Positions 33,990-41,045 of a stretch of DNA of 64,000 nucleotides are shown here, one piece after another. Each line of letters starts with the position of its first letter. The stretch's first letter is position 1. A model generated the notes under the pieces. It was not told where the DNA came from and ran no database searches. It saw only the letters and a list, made by a program, of their open reading frames with translations. The translations under genes and the position numbers were made by a program. The stretch is from DAOUJI01 sp965197415. GTDB taxonomy: Bacteria; Chloroflexota; Dehalococcoidia; Lucifugimonadales; JAGWBF01. The stretch covers positions 2,542,001-2,606,000 of the forward strand of contig OZ240207.1 in NCBI GenBank assembly GCA_965197415.1, read 5' to 3'.

Positions 33990-35542
33990 TACACCAATCG
34001 CTGGGACTCTTCCTTGATCCAGTCAGCGGCCCGTTCTCCAATCATTATGGTGGTCAGGTTGGTGTTGGCCCTGATGCAGTCCGGCATGATGGAGGCGTCC
34101 ACCACTCGGATTCCTTCCAGTCCGTAGACGCGGCAATGCTGGTCCACAACGGCGAGGGGGTCCGATGGCGGTCCCATCTTGCAGGTGCCCGAAATGTGCT
34201 GGGCGGTGCTGACGTTGTTACGCAGCCAATCTTCCAGGCTGGCATCCGTTTCCAGGTCCTCCTCGGTAGGAGTGATTGGGCCGTCGACTATCTCCTGGTA
34301 GGAGGAGTGCTCCAGAAGTTGGAAGCACAAGCGTACAGCTTCCCGCATACGTTGGATGTCGGACGGGTCATCAAAGTATCGGTAGTCCAGAAAGGGTTGG
34401 ACGTTGGGGTCGCTGGAGGTCAGCCTCAACTCGCCCTGGCCTCGGGCCAGTTCCAGCACGCATGACAGGCGTATTCCCTCGCCCTCCAGAGGGTCTCCTC
34501 CCAGCGGGAACGAGAAGGACGAGGGGAGAATCTGCATGTCGTTCCGCAAGTCGGATCCCTCTGCGGTGTACCTGAGGCCCGTTTGTATGCGGGCCGCGTA
34601 GGGGTCCAGCTCTACGCCGTCCTTAACTCGCAGCCTAACCGGAGCCAGAGGATGGTCTCTCAGGTTTTGACCGATTCCCGGCAGGTCGTGAATAATCTCT
34701 ATGCCCGCGTTAGTCAGTTGAGCTGAGGGTCCCACGCCCGAAAGCATCAGCAGGTGGGGCGATTTCACTGCGCCGGCACAGAGAATGATTTCATCTCCCT
34801 CGGCTATGAAGGTCTCTTCACCGCTCTCCACCTCTACCGCCACGGCCCGTTTTCCATCGAAAATCACGCGACTAACCATGACGTTGGGGCGGATGGTCAG
34901 GTTCATTCGGTGCCTGATCGCAGCCAGGTAAGTCAGGGCCGTGCTCATCCTTACCCCGGCCCTGTTGTTCATGGGTATGGCGCCCACGCCGCCCGATTCC
35001 GGGTGGTTCATGTCCGGGTCGGGTCGGTACCCGTTGGCGATACATGCCTCGGTGAACGCCTTCTGAGTGGGCAGCCAGTCTTCGTTCTTGGCCCTCAAGA
35101 CGGGTATGGGGCCGTCGGAGCCGTGGAAGTCGTCTTTGATGTCGGTGTCGGTTTCCAGCTTGCGGAAGTAGGGCATCAGGTTCACGAAAGACCATTCCGG
35201 GTTGCCCTGGGCGGCCCAGCCGTCATAGTCCTCGGGAACGCCCCTAAGGAAGACGGTGCCGTTTATGGCGCTGGACCCTCCCGTAACCCTTCCCCTGGGC
35301 ACTGGCATAGTGCGGTCCAGACTGCTGATGGGCTTCCCTTCAAAAGACCAGTTGTGGGGAGCGTCAACTGCGGAAGCCAGCTGGTTGCCTCCGAAGCGCA
35401 CGTCTTCTGGCAGATGTTCATAGTCTGGGTAGTCTGGACCCGCTTCCAGCAGCAACACCGACTTGTCGGGGTCCTCGGTGAGCCTGGAAGCAAGCACCGA
35501 ACCGGCTGACCCGGCCCCGACTATCACGTAATCGTATTTCAT
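33989..35542 (-). CDS. GMC-family flavin alcohol oxidoreductase
   Basis: 517 residues. The dinucleotide fold YVIVGAGSAGSVLASRLTEDP at the N-terminus, the GMC signature GRVTGGSSAINGTVFLRG, the second signature GAVKSPHLLMLSGVGP, and the C-terminal HISGTCKMG and VVDASIMPD-IRANTNLT-MIGERAAD place it with choline/alcohol dehydrogenases of the GMC family (FAD). It oxidises a primary alcohol or similar. A betaine pathway is not supported by neighbours. It is upstream of and coupled to the GNAT gene. Confidence 0.92.
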   Translation of the reverse strand: MKYDYVIVGAGSAGSVLASRLTEDPDKSVLLLEAGPDYPDYEHLPEDVRFGGNQLASAVDAPHNWSFEGKPISSLDRTMPVPRGRVTGGSSAINGTVFLRGVPEDYDGWAAQGNPEWSFVNLMPYFRKLETDTDIKDDFHGSDGPIPVLRAKNEDWLPTQKAFTEACIANGYRPDPDMNHPESGGVGAIPMNNRAGVRMSTALTYLAAIRHRMNLTIRPNVMVSRVIFDGKRAVAVEVESGEETFIAEGDEIILCAGAVKSPHLLMLSGVGPSAQLTNAGIEIIHDLPGIGQNLRDHPLAPVRLRVKDGVELDPYAARIQTGLRYTAEGSDLRNDMQILPSSFSFPLGGDPLEGEGIRLSCVLELARGQGELRLTSSDPNVQPFLDYRYFDDPSDIQRMREAVRLCFQLLEHSSYQEIVDGPITPTEEDLETDASLEDWLRNNVSTAQHISGTCKMGPPSDPLAVVDQHCRVYGLEGIRVVDASIMPDCIRANTNLTTIMIGERAADWIKEESQRLV

Positions 35543-35732
35543 GGAGTCTCTCCAGGTGGGATGTTGCGAGAAGAATACCCTATGGGCAGTGTCATATCAA
35601 GGCGAACTCGGCGGCGCCGCAGGACCTTTCTATTGACAGATGACTGGGTAGGTCCGTTCCGCCTGAGGATGTCAAAGGGCGGTTCGACACGCTCACCGCG
35701 AACGGAAATGAGAGATACAGCAGAGGGATTTG

Positions 35733-36401
35733 TCAGAAGAAACGCTTTTTCAGCTTTACGTAAGCCGTGACCGCGTGGACCAGGGGGCTGGACCTGCGTC
35801 CGACTACACGGCCAGCTCTTACAGTCTCTATGAGAGAGCCTGGCGTTCGGTCGAAGTCCTCCATCTCCGTGTAGGCGGAACCAACCTCACCGGAAGTGTG
35901 GGAGTCGCTGACCCCAAGGGGAGTCAAAGAAGCCCATTCCGCCAGTTCCCGACAACGCGCCAAATCGCTGGCCAGGATGGTCCGGGCGTTCAACGTCTCT
36001 ACGAAGTCCGCGTGGGGCGCCACGTCCTCCAAGGCCCATTTAGGGAGTGGCCCTCTTCTGATTCGGTCAAAAGGGTGAGGAATGGAGACCAGCCCGCCCT
36101 GGTCTTTGATTCGCTTCACCGTCTCCATGGGAGGGAGTCCTTTGGGTATCTCCTCTTGCAGAAAGAGGCCGATGATGTCCCCTGCGGAAGACTTCACCTC
36201 TTCTCCCACGATAATCCGGAGGTCGGGGTATATTCTGGAGGCTGTCTCACGGGCTTCTAGAGCGCCGGCGATGGAGTTGTGGTCCGTTACCGCCACCCAC
36301 GTCAGACCAGCCGCCATGCAGCTTCTCACCAGAGCCTCGGTGGGCATGTCGCAGTCCCCGGAGTGGCGGGTGTGGGTGTGGAAGTCGCCTTTGACGTACA
36401 C
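35733..36401 (-). CDS. PHP-domain protein (second copy)
   Basis: 222 residues beginning MYVKGDFHTHTRHSGD, followed by VAVTDHNSIAGA, IVGEEVKSS, VSIPHPFDRIRRG, VETLNAR and GVSDSHTSGEVG, the metal ligands of a PHP phosphoesterase. It differs from the 10170 protein in having the SGDC start typical of YciV/TrpH-like PHP domains. It ends 6 bp before the epimerase stop region begins (36408), so the two form a unit with the epimerase upstream. Substrate unknown. Confidence 0.85.
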   Translation of the reverse strand: MYVKGDFHTHTRHSGDCDMPTEALVRSCMAAGLTWVAVTDHNSIAGALEARETASRIYPDLRIIVGEEVKSSAGDIIGLFLQEEIPKGLPPMETVKRIKDQGGLVSIPHPFDRIRRGPLPKWALEDVAPHADFVETLNARTILASDLARCRELAEWASLTPLGVSDSHTSGEVGSAYTEMEDFDRTPGSLIETVRAGRVVGRRSSPLVHAVTAYVKLKKRFF

Positions 36402-36407
36402 CGGAGT

Positions 36408-37442
36408 CTAGAAGAGGCTCCGCACCAGGCGGAGGGCGCGTTGCTTTACTGCCTGCTTGTGGGTGGAGCCGTAGACGTCGGCCCGGTCCTCGTAATTGTT
36501 GATGTACCAATCATAGGAGTCGGCGAACATCTTGACGTTGCTGTCCTGCGGCTGCCAGCCCAGGTCTCGCTTAGCCTTGGAGATGTCGAAATAGAAGGGT
36601 TTGTCTGCGACCTTGTACTGCCAGTCCATCAGAGGCGAGAGCCGCATCAGGTCCAGCAACTGAAGGCTGGATTTGACCAGGGGTGCGGGAATGGACACCA
36701 CGCGCGCTCCGCTCCCGGCGTGTGCGCACAAGGCTTCCAAATCTGCGCGCACCGTTGAGTATTCCTCGGCCCCAATGTTGAAGTCGTCGTTGGCGCCCTT
36801 TTGGGCGGCGAGAATGGATGCGTCGTTCACGTCCCTGGAGCTTATGAACTGGAACAGGTTGTGGCCGGGCCCTATGATGGGAATCCCTTTTCCGTTCTGT
36901 ATCCAGTCGAAGAGTATGTGGAAGATGCCCAGGCGCTCTATTCCGATGATGGTCCTGGGCCTCAGTACGGCCACTTTAAGCCCCTTATCTCGGAATCGCC
37001 GGATCTCTTGCTCGCCTTGGTATTTTGCGTTCCCGTAATAGCCCATTGGCTGCATGGGCGTCTCCTCGGTGACAGGCAACTCCTTGGGTACCCCGAAGAT
37101 GGCGCTGGTGGATATGTGGACCACCTGCTCCACGCCGTTGTCCAGCGACGCCTGGAGGACGTTTCGGACTCCGCCGTGGTTGATGGAGACGTAGTTCTTC
37201 TTGCCCCGTATGGGAAGGACTGCGGCGGCCAGGTGAAAGACAGTGTCTACACCCTTGACGGCACGCTCCACGAGCTCGGCGTCGCGCACGTCGCCCTTGA
37301 CGAACTCGAAGCGCCCCTCCAGGTCGGGCATGACGAGCTCCTGGCGGTCCAACGCCCTGGGCTTGTAGCCCATTTCAACCAACCGGCGCACCAGCCCGCT
37401 GCCCAAGAACCCGGCGCCGCCGGTAACCAGGATGTTCTCCAA
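36408..37442 (-). CDS. NAD-dependent epimerase/dehydratase (extended SDR)
   Basis: 344 residues. Rossmann motif GGAGFLGSGLVRRL at residues ~8-21, DLEGRFEFVKGDVRD, and the active-site Tyr-x3-Lys (YYGNAKYQGE) with HISTSAIFG upstream mark an extended short-chain dehydrogenase. Most relatives act on nucleotide sugars or on sterol-like or flavonoid-like alcohols. It is the first gene before the PHP protein. Confidence 0.87.
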   Translation of the reverse strand: MENILVTGGAGFLGSGLVRRLVEMGYKPRALDRQELVMPDLEGRFEFVKGDVRDAELVERAVKGVDTVFHLAAAVLPIRGKKNYVSINHGGVRNVLQASLDNGVEQVVHISTSAIFGVPKELPVTEETPMQPMGYYGNAKYQGEQEIRRFRDKGLKVAVLRPRTIIGIERLGIFHILFDWIQNGKGIPIIGPGHNLFQFISSRDVNDASILAAQKGANDDFNIGAEEYSTVRADLEALCAHAGSGARVVSIPAPLVKSSLQLLDLMRLSPLMDWQYKVADKPFYFDISKAKRDLGWQPQDSNVKMFADSYDWYINNYEDRADVYGSTHKQAVKQRALRLVRSLF

Positions 37443-37589
37443 ACTTCCTCTCCGGGCTTAGATTTGCTCAGACCAGTTTAGCATAAGGGAATCGGACGGT
37501 TTCAGCGTAGAAGAGGGACTCTTTGCGATCCCCGGGCACAGAGACCGGACCTGTGAGATGCTTATGGCCCCAGGCCGAGTGTGAGGTTC

Positions 37590-38036
37590 TTATGCCGTCG
37601 CTTTTCTTGCGGCGGCCACAAAGGTGGTTGACCTGACGACGTCTTCGTACGCCGCAGGGCTTCTGATTGAGACAACCACCCGGTACATGCCGGGTTTCGG
37701 CAGCGTCACCGGCAACCCGACGGTGACCATAGTCCTGAACGTCTGGCCTTCTATCGCGTTGGATGGCCTGCCAACCGTAAAGCTTCCGTCCACCGTCGGA
37801 CCCAGCTTCTTCCCGTCCTCATCCTCGATGATTAATTGGAACTTGTTCTCCTTGTTCGCCAGCGCCCAGGGCGTAAGGACCCCAACGGCAATGTTCATAT
37901 TGAAGGGTTTGGTGAAATCCTCGATCCGGCGGATATCCCATCCTCCTCCCATCATGTACAGCTTCCCCCCGACGACCTCGGCGTGGTCGGCTAATACCAG
38001 GAAGTCAACCTCAGGCTTGTCCAGTCCGCTTGTCAT
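37590..38036 (-). CDS. DUF6941-like hypothetical protein
   Basis: 148 residues: VDFLVLADHAEVVGGKLYMMGGGWD near the start, a beta-rich middle and GMYRVVVSIRSPAA toward the end. The ADHAEV-GGKLY-MGGGWD start is what I associate with the small DUF6941 family, found mainly in actinobacteria and Chloroflexota. Function unknown; the beta-sandwich look suggests ligand or protein binding. It is transcribed divergently from the toxin-antitoxin pair at 38146. Confidence 0.65.
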   Translation of the reverse strand: MTSGLDKPEVDFLVLADHAEVVGGKLYMMGGGWDIRRIEDFTKPFNMNIAVGVLTPWALANKENKFQLIIEDEDGKKLGPTVDGSFTVGRPSNAIEGQTFRTMVTVGLPVTLPKPGMYRVVVSIRSPAAYEDVVRSTTFVAAARKATA

Positions 38037-38068
38037 TTGTGGACTCCGCGTGTTAGTGTAAGTATGCT

Positions 38069-38083
38069 GTATACAATGTATAC
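38069..38083. promoter_or_regulatory. Candidate operator: two GTATAC sites
   Basis: GTATAC occurs at 38069-38074 and again at 38078-38083 with a 3-bp spacer, inside TGTATACAATGTATACA, a nearly symmetric 17-bp block. It lies in the 109-bp gap between the divergent DUF6941 gene and the toxin gene. Autorepression by the 38447 ribbon-helix-helix antitoxin is a plausible guess. Confidence 0.5.
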
Positions 38084-38145
38084 ATACATGCTAATGGGAA
38101 AGTCCTTGGTGGTCAAGGGGGACCGACAGCATAGACTTAGACGAG

Positions 38146-38454
38146 TTGCTTCACTATAGCGGCCCCGTTGAAGAACTAGAGTTTGACGCGGAATACATCC
38201 TCCATCAAGACCATCGGGCGACATACGACAAACATCGAGTAAGTCCGTCGGAAATAGTTGAAACGCATGGAGGCTCTCCACGGTATTTCGAGAATGTAGG
38301 GGCACGGCGAAGAGCGCCCTTGTTGATGGTGGGTCCGACTGACCACGGACGCATGATCGTGGTTCCCCTGGAGCCTACGGGACGTTGGGGAATCTGGAGA
38401 GCGGTGACGGCTTTTGAAGCCAACTCACACCACAGGGAGAGATATTATGGGTAG
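38146..38454 (+). CDS. Putative toxin of a toxin-first type II pair
   Basis: About 102 residues. It reads LHYSGPVEELEFDAEYILHQDHRATYDKHRVSPSEIVET and LLMVGPTDHGRMIVVPLEPTGRWGIWRAVTAFEANSHHRERYY. The GPT--GR-IVVPL...R-VTAFEA pattern resembles BrnT-like or related RNase toxins only weakly. The first start codon is a TTG at 38146; the open frame extends to 38095 with no better start, so the N-terminus is uncertain. It overlaps the antitoxin start by 8 bp, a toxin-first gene order as in BrnTA. Confidence 0.55.
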   Translation: MLHYSGPVEELEFDAEYILHQDHRATYDKHRVSPSEIVETHGGSPRYFENVGARRRAPLLMVGPTDHGRMIVVPLEPTGRWGIWRAVTAFEANSHHRERYYG

Positions 38455-38767
38455 ACTCGATGATGATTACAAACTGGGCAAGGACGTCACGGACAAATTC
38501 CGTGGCGTGAAGAAAGAATCTGTCGTTCTCTCCGTCAGGATGTCTATTGATGAAATGAAACACCTGGAGGCGTTGTGTCAGGAGACGGGTAAGACCGTCG
38601 CTCAGGTGGTCAGAGAGTCGGTGGCAAACTATCAGCCGGTGAACCCACAACGGGAGGCTGTCCTGACCATCGTGAACAGCGTGGGGGGTGAGTTCCGTTC
38701 CGGCCCTCCACAATCAACTGAAGTGGCGGGTCTCTTGGACACCGAGGAGCCAGTCGTCAGTCCTTAG
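38447..38767 (+). CDS. Ribbon-helix-helix (CopG-like) antitoxin
   Basis: 106 residues from the ATG at 38447, with AGGGAGA upstream. The core ESVVLSVRMSIDEMKHLEALCQETGKTVAQVVRESVANY is a ribbon-helix-helix DNA-binding domain. A flexible C-terminal tail would bind the toxin. Overlap with the toxin and the GTATAC operator upstream fit an autoregulated type II toxin-antitoxin pair. Terminator at 38782-38815. Confidence 0.75.
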   Translation: MGRLDDDYKLGKDVTDKFRGVKKESVVLSVRMSIDEMKHLEALCQETGKTVAQVVRESVANYQPVNPQREAVLTIVNSVGGEFRSGPPQSTEVAGLLDTEEPVVSP

Positions 38768-38781
38768 GGGATGGCATAGAA

Positions 38782-38815
38782 AGAAGCCCGCGGCCCGGGC
38801 GTGGCCTACGGGCTT
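38782..38815. terminator. Bidirectional hairpin terminator
   Basis: GAAGCCCG (38782-38789) is inverted as CGGGCTTC (38808-38815) with a GC-rich 18-nt interior that can pair further. It lies between the convergent toxin-antitoxin pair (+) and selenoprotein operon (-). No long T-tract, so efficiency is uncertain. Confidence 0.5.
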
Positions 38816-38875
38816 CCATCACATTTACTCTTGGGTCCTGGGGCGGCGCTGCACCGCATCAGGTTGGAGCAAGAC

Positions 38876-39118
38876 CTAGGATACGCCTTCAGCAACCAGG
38901 GCCGCTTCCAGTTTGGGCGGGCTGTATCCCACCACCTTCTGGGCCCCTATGGTGGTGACCGGCGTCGAGCGGTGACCCATGTCCAGCAGCACGGTCCTAG
39001 CGTCCGCGTCGGTGGAAACGTTCTTCTCGGTAAAGGGTATGCCCTTTCGTGAAAGGTACACTTTCACCATGTGGCAGGGGCCTCAACCGTTGGACGTGTA
39101 GACAGTTATATCAGGCAC
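38876..39118 (-). CDS. Selenocysteine-containing glutaredoxin-like protein (U-x-x-C)
   Basis: Read through an in-frame TGA (39083-39085) the protein is 80 residues: MPDITVYTSNG-U-GPCHMVKVY, with LSRKGIPFTEKNVSTDADA and STPVTTIGAQKVVGYSPPKLEAAL further on. Sec12-Gly-Pro-Cys15 occupies the C-x-x-C active site; the TPVTTIG cis-Pro and VVGY motifs complete a glutaredoxin/NrdH-type fold. The start is a GTG at 39118 after GGGGGA. Without read-through, a caller would begin at MVKVYL and lose the active site. A SECIS-like hairpin lies at 39049-39067. It is 22 bp after the ferredoxin:thioredoxin reductase-type gene. Confidence 0.82.
39049..39067 (-). promoter_or_regulatory. SECIS-like hairpin of the glutaredoxin-like gene
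   Basis: In the mRNA, GUGAAAG and CUUUCAC form a perfect 7-bp stem around a 5-nt UGUAC loop. The stem starts 15 nt after the UGA (39083-39085), and the loop has a G in its first two bases, as in bacterial SECIS elements that bind SelB. Geometry parallels the two hairpins of the upstream gene. Confidence 0.75.
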
Positions 39119-39140
39119 AATTCCCCCTTTATGTTGGAAG

Positions 39141-39587
39141 CTATTCGCTTCCCTTTGCCCTTTGCTTGGCCTTCCAGTCGGCCTTGGACTCGTATTCTCC
39201 GTCAAACAGTCCCTGGCCGGGTTCTATCACTTCGTCTATCGTCTGTACAAACTCCTCGCCTGATTCATACTTGCGAAGAAACTCTTCGCTGACGAAGAAC
39301 ATTCAAATACAAAACCCGTCCCTTGCGATGTCGTCGTGGTGGCGGTCACAGGGGCATATCTTCTTGCGATCCTCAACGGGATCGCCGCTCAGGGGCATTC
39401 AAGGACAATATCTGAATCCGTGGTTAATCTGGTTCAGGGCAAGGCCCTTCTGTACCTCTTCCACCACCTCCGGTTCGGGGAAGAAGACGTAGGGGCTGCT
39501 TTCCACGTACTTCTCGGAGAACTGCTTGGCGCCCTCGAACGCCTTGTCTAATTTTGCTTCCTGGGACTGTTCGTCTCGCTGGACCAT
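39141..39587 (-). CDS. Ferredoxin:thioredoxin reductase-type catalytic subunit with two selenocysteines
   Basis: Reading through TGA at 39399-39401 and 39303-39305 gives 148 residues. The helix KAFEGAKQFSEKY leads to GFRYC61-P-U63, then RKKIC78-P-C80-D, then GFC93-I-U95-MFFVSEEFLRKY and a basic tail to the true stop at 39141. This matches the FTR catalytic motif CPC...CPC...CxC. The four presumed [4Fe-4S] ligands (61, 78, 80, 93) are Cys; the two positions that form the redox-active disulfide in plant and cyanobacterial FTR are both Sec. Each TGA has a SECIS-like hairpin 13 nt downstream. The next gene is the Sec glutaredoxin, the likely electron acceptor. Confidence 0.85.
39273..39289 (-). 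promoter_or_regulatory. SECIS-like hairpin after the second UGA of the FTR gene
   Basis: GCGAAGA and UCUUCGC form a perfect 7-bp stem around a GUU loop, beginning 13 nt after the UGA at 39303-39305. It also encodes ordinary residues (SEEFLRK), as bacterial SECIS elements lie within the coding sequence. Confidence 0.75.
39366..39385 (-). promoter_or_regulatory. SECIS-like hairpin after the first UGA of the FTR gene
   Basis: GCGAUCC and GGAUCGC form a perfect 7-bp stem around a 6-nt CGUUGA loop, beginning 13 nt after the UGA at 39399-39401, exactly the spacing of the second site. Confidence 0.75.
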
Positions 39588-39602
39588 CTTCCTATCCTTG
39601 GC

Positions 39603-39980
39603 CTAGCCTGTTGCTCCCGCCGGCGTGTTTGCGGCGGGTCCCGGCTGGCCTCCCATCCTCATGTTCGTGTGCATCTCGCAACTCATGGACCGGAACTGGC
39701 TCACCTTCCGGTTTAGGTGGTCCACAAGCGACGGGAGGCTCTCTTCCACTTCCGGCAAGGTCTTGTCTTTGGAGACCTCAATGCTGAGCAGGGCCGCTGT
39801 GCCGCAGTCGCACTTGGCAGAGAAGAAGACCTTGTGGAAATCGTCTACGCCGGAAAAGTTCAGTTTGAACCCCTTCAACATCTCCAGCCGGGACTCTCCC
39901 TTGACTGCCTCTTTGATTAGAGCCTGGACTTCCTCTAGTTGCACTGGGTCTTGTGGTCGGTCCGGCGATTCCTTGTCCAT
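39603..39980 (-). CDS. Unknown protein heading the selenoprotein redox operon
   Basis: 125 residues from the ATG at 39980 (GGAAGGAG just upstream; a TTG at 40007 is also in frame). The middle reads FKLNFSGVDDFHKVFFSAKCDCGTAALLSIEVS, with a C-x-C-G that could bind metal or undergo redox change, followed by a helical stretch (EESLPSLVDHLNRKVSQFRSM) and another Cys in MSCEMH. The C-terminus is Gly/Pro/Ala-rich and probably disordered. It lies 15 bp before the FTR gene, so its product may assist that enzyme. I do not recognise the family. The gap 39981-40212 shows no gene. Confidence 0.6.
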   Translation of the reverse strand: MDKESPDRPQDPVQLEEVQALIKEAVKGESRLEMLKGFKLNFSGVDDFHKVFFSAKCDCGTAALLSIEVSKDKTLPEVEESLPSLVDHLNRKVSQFRSMSCEMHTNMRMGGQPGPAANTPAGATG

Positions 39981-40212
39981 AGCTCCTTCCACAGGGCCAA
40001 TATCCAAAGTCTACAGCATGGCCCATTTAGCCGCAAGCTGAGGCGGCCCCGCGGCCTCGGTTTTTACGTTGTGAGGAGGGAAGTGCAAAACGCGAAAACA
40101 GGCGCGAACGGAGTGTCTGGCCATCTGTGAGAATGGGGTGTGTGACGCTCTTCTGTAGACCCATCCATGCCTCAGTGCTATAGTGATTACATCCTAGTTC
40201 GAGAAATCATTG

Positions 40213-40614
40213 ATGACTCAAGTGCGCCGAAAAAGGACATTCATTTCCTTCGACTTTGACAATGACGAGGAACTGAAAGATGCCCTGATTGGGCAGGCTC
40301 GCAACAAAGACTCACCTTTCGAGGTCGGTGACTGGTCCCTACAAGAGGCACAAAAGGAACAGGAGTGGAAAGCCAGAGCCAGAGAACGCATCAATCAGGC
40401 TGAAGTTGTGGTTGTTATATGCGGTACCCAGACTCACCGGGCCCCGGGTGTGTCGGCAGAATTGGCAATCGCCCAACAGTTGAAAAAGCCTTACTTCCTG
40501 CTGAAAGGCCGTCCCGACAAGCAATGCTATAAGCCGTCCTCCTCCAAGGCAACTGATAAGATATACAAGTGGACTTGGAAGAATCTGCAAGCTCTATTTG
40601 CGGGGCAACGGTGA
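40213..40614 (+). CDS. TIR-like (ThsB/DUF1863-type) protein
   Basis: 133 residues. It reads KRTFISFDFDNDEELKDALIGQARNKDSPFEVGDWSLQE at the start, ARERINQAEVVVVICGTQTHRAPGVSAELAIAQQLKKPYFLL centrally. This is the TIR-like fold of ThsB proteins (FISFD-DND--LK--L--QA, then VVVICG--TH--GV--E--IA), which sense phage and make cyclic ADP-ribose signals in Thoeris defence. The Glu of the catalytic pocket could be SAEL. The next gene overlaps by 4 bp and is a membrane protein, a plausible effector. Start ATG 40213; TTG 40210 is possible. Confidence 0.8.
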   Translation: MTQVRRKRTFISFDFDNDEELKDALIGQARNKDSPFEVGDWSLQEAQKEQEWKARARERINQAEVVVVICGTQTHRAPGVSAELAIAQQLKKPYFLLKGRPDKQCYKPSSSKATDKIYKWTWKNLQALFAGQR

Positions 40615-41045
40615 ATCAACCGAGACCCGTAACCGCAGAGTCTCTGTCCGTTCACACCCACCTGCAAATCGAGCAGGGCATTATTTCCCGGATGGCGGAG
40701 AACTGCCGCCAGTGCAAATTGTGGAGTGTCACGATCATTGCCGCCATCCTATTCTTCGCCGCCAGGAGCGAATCACCGGAGCACGCTCTGATAGCTCTCG
40801 TTCCGTTACTCCTGCTTTGGGGCTTGGATGCCTACTACTTGACCCAGGAGCGGGCCTTTCGTCGGGCTAGTGCCGGGTTCGTTCAGAAATTGCATGGCGG
40901 AGACCTAAGCCCATCCGAGTTGTATGCGTGGGGAGAGAAAATCGGATGGAAGCATTGGCTGGCAGGACTCAAAGCCACGCCATGTAGTTGGTTTTACCTG
41001 CCCTTGGGTTGTACCATCGCCTTGGTCGTCGTAATTCCCGTCTGA
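40611..41045 (+). CDS. Two-segment membrane protein coupled to the TIR gene
   Basis: 144 residues from a GTG whose bases overlap the TIR stop (GTGA), a sign of tight coupling. An N-terminal cytosolic helix (HLQIEQGIISRMAENCRQCK) leads to two close hydrophobic segments (LWSVTIIAAILFFAA; ALIALVPLLLLWGLDAYYL), then a charged loop (TQERAFRRASAGFVQKLHGG) and a third hydrophobic end (WFYLPLGCTIALVVVIPV). The layout resembles SLATT- or pore-type effectors that depolarise the membrane in signalling-based defence. No ligand-binding domain is visible. Confidence 0.65.
   Translation: MNQPRPVTAESLSVHTHLQIEQGIISRMAENCRQCKLWSVTIIAAILFFAARSESPEHALIALVPLLLLWGLDAYYLTQERAFRRASAGFVQKLHGGDLSPSELYAWGEKIGWKHWLAGLKATPCSWFYLPLGCTIALVVVIPV

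Noticed and set aside
39141..39587. Alternative reading: UGA reassigned to Trp or Gly across the genome.
   Set aside because: TGA is the normal stop in many complete genes here (for example ylxR, and the TIR gene at 40612-40614), so only local recoding fits.
39399..39587. A 62-residue protein ending at HGFRYCP.
   Set aside because: The frame continues past TGA with the rest of the FTR motifs and hairpins, so the short ORF is a truncated call.
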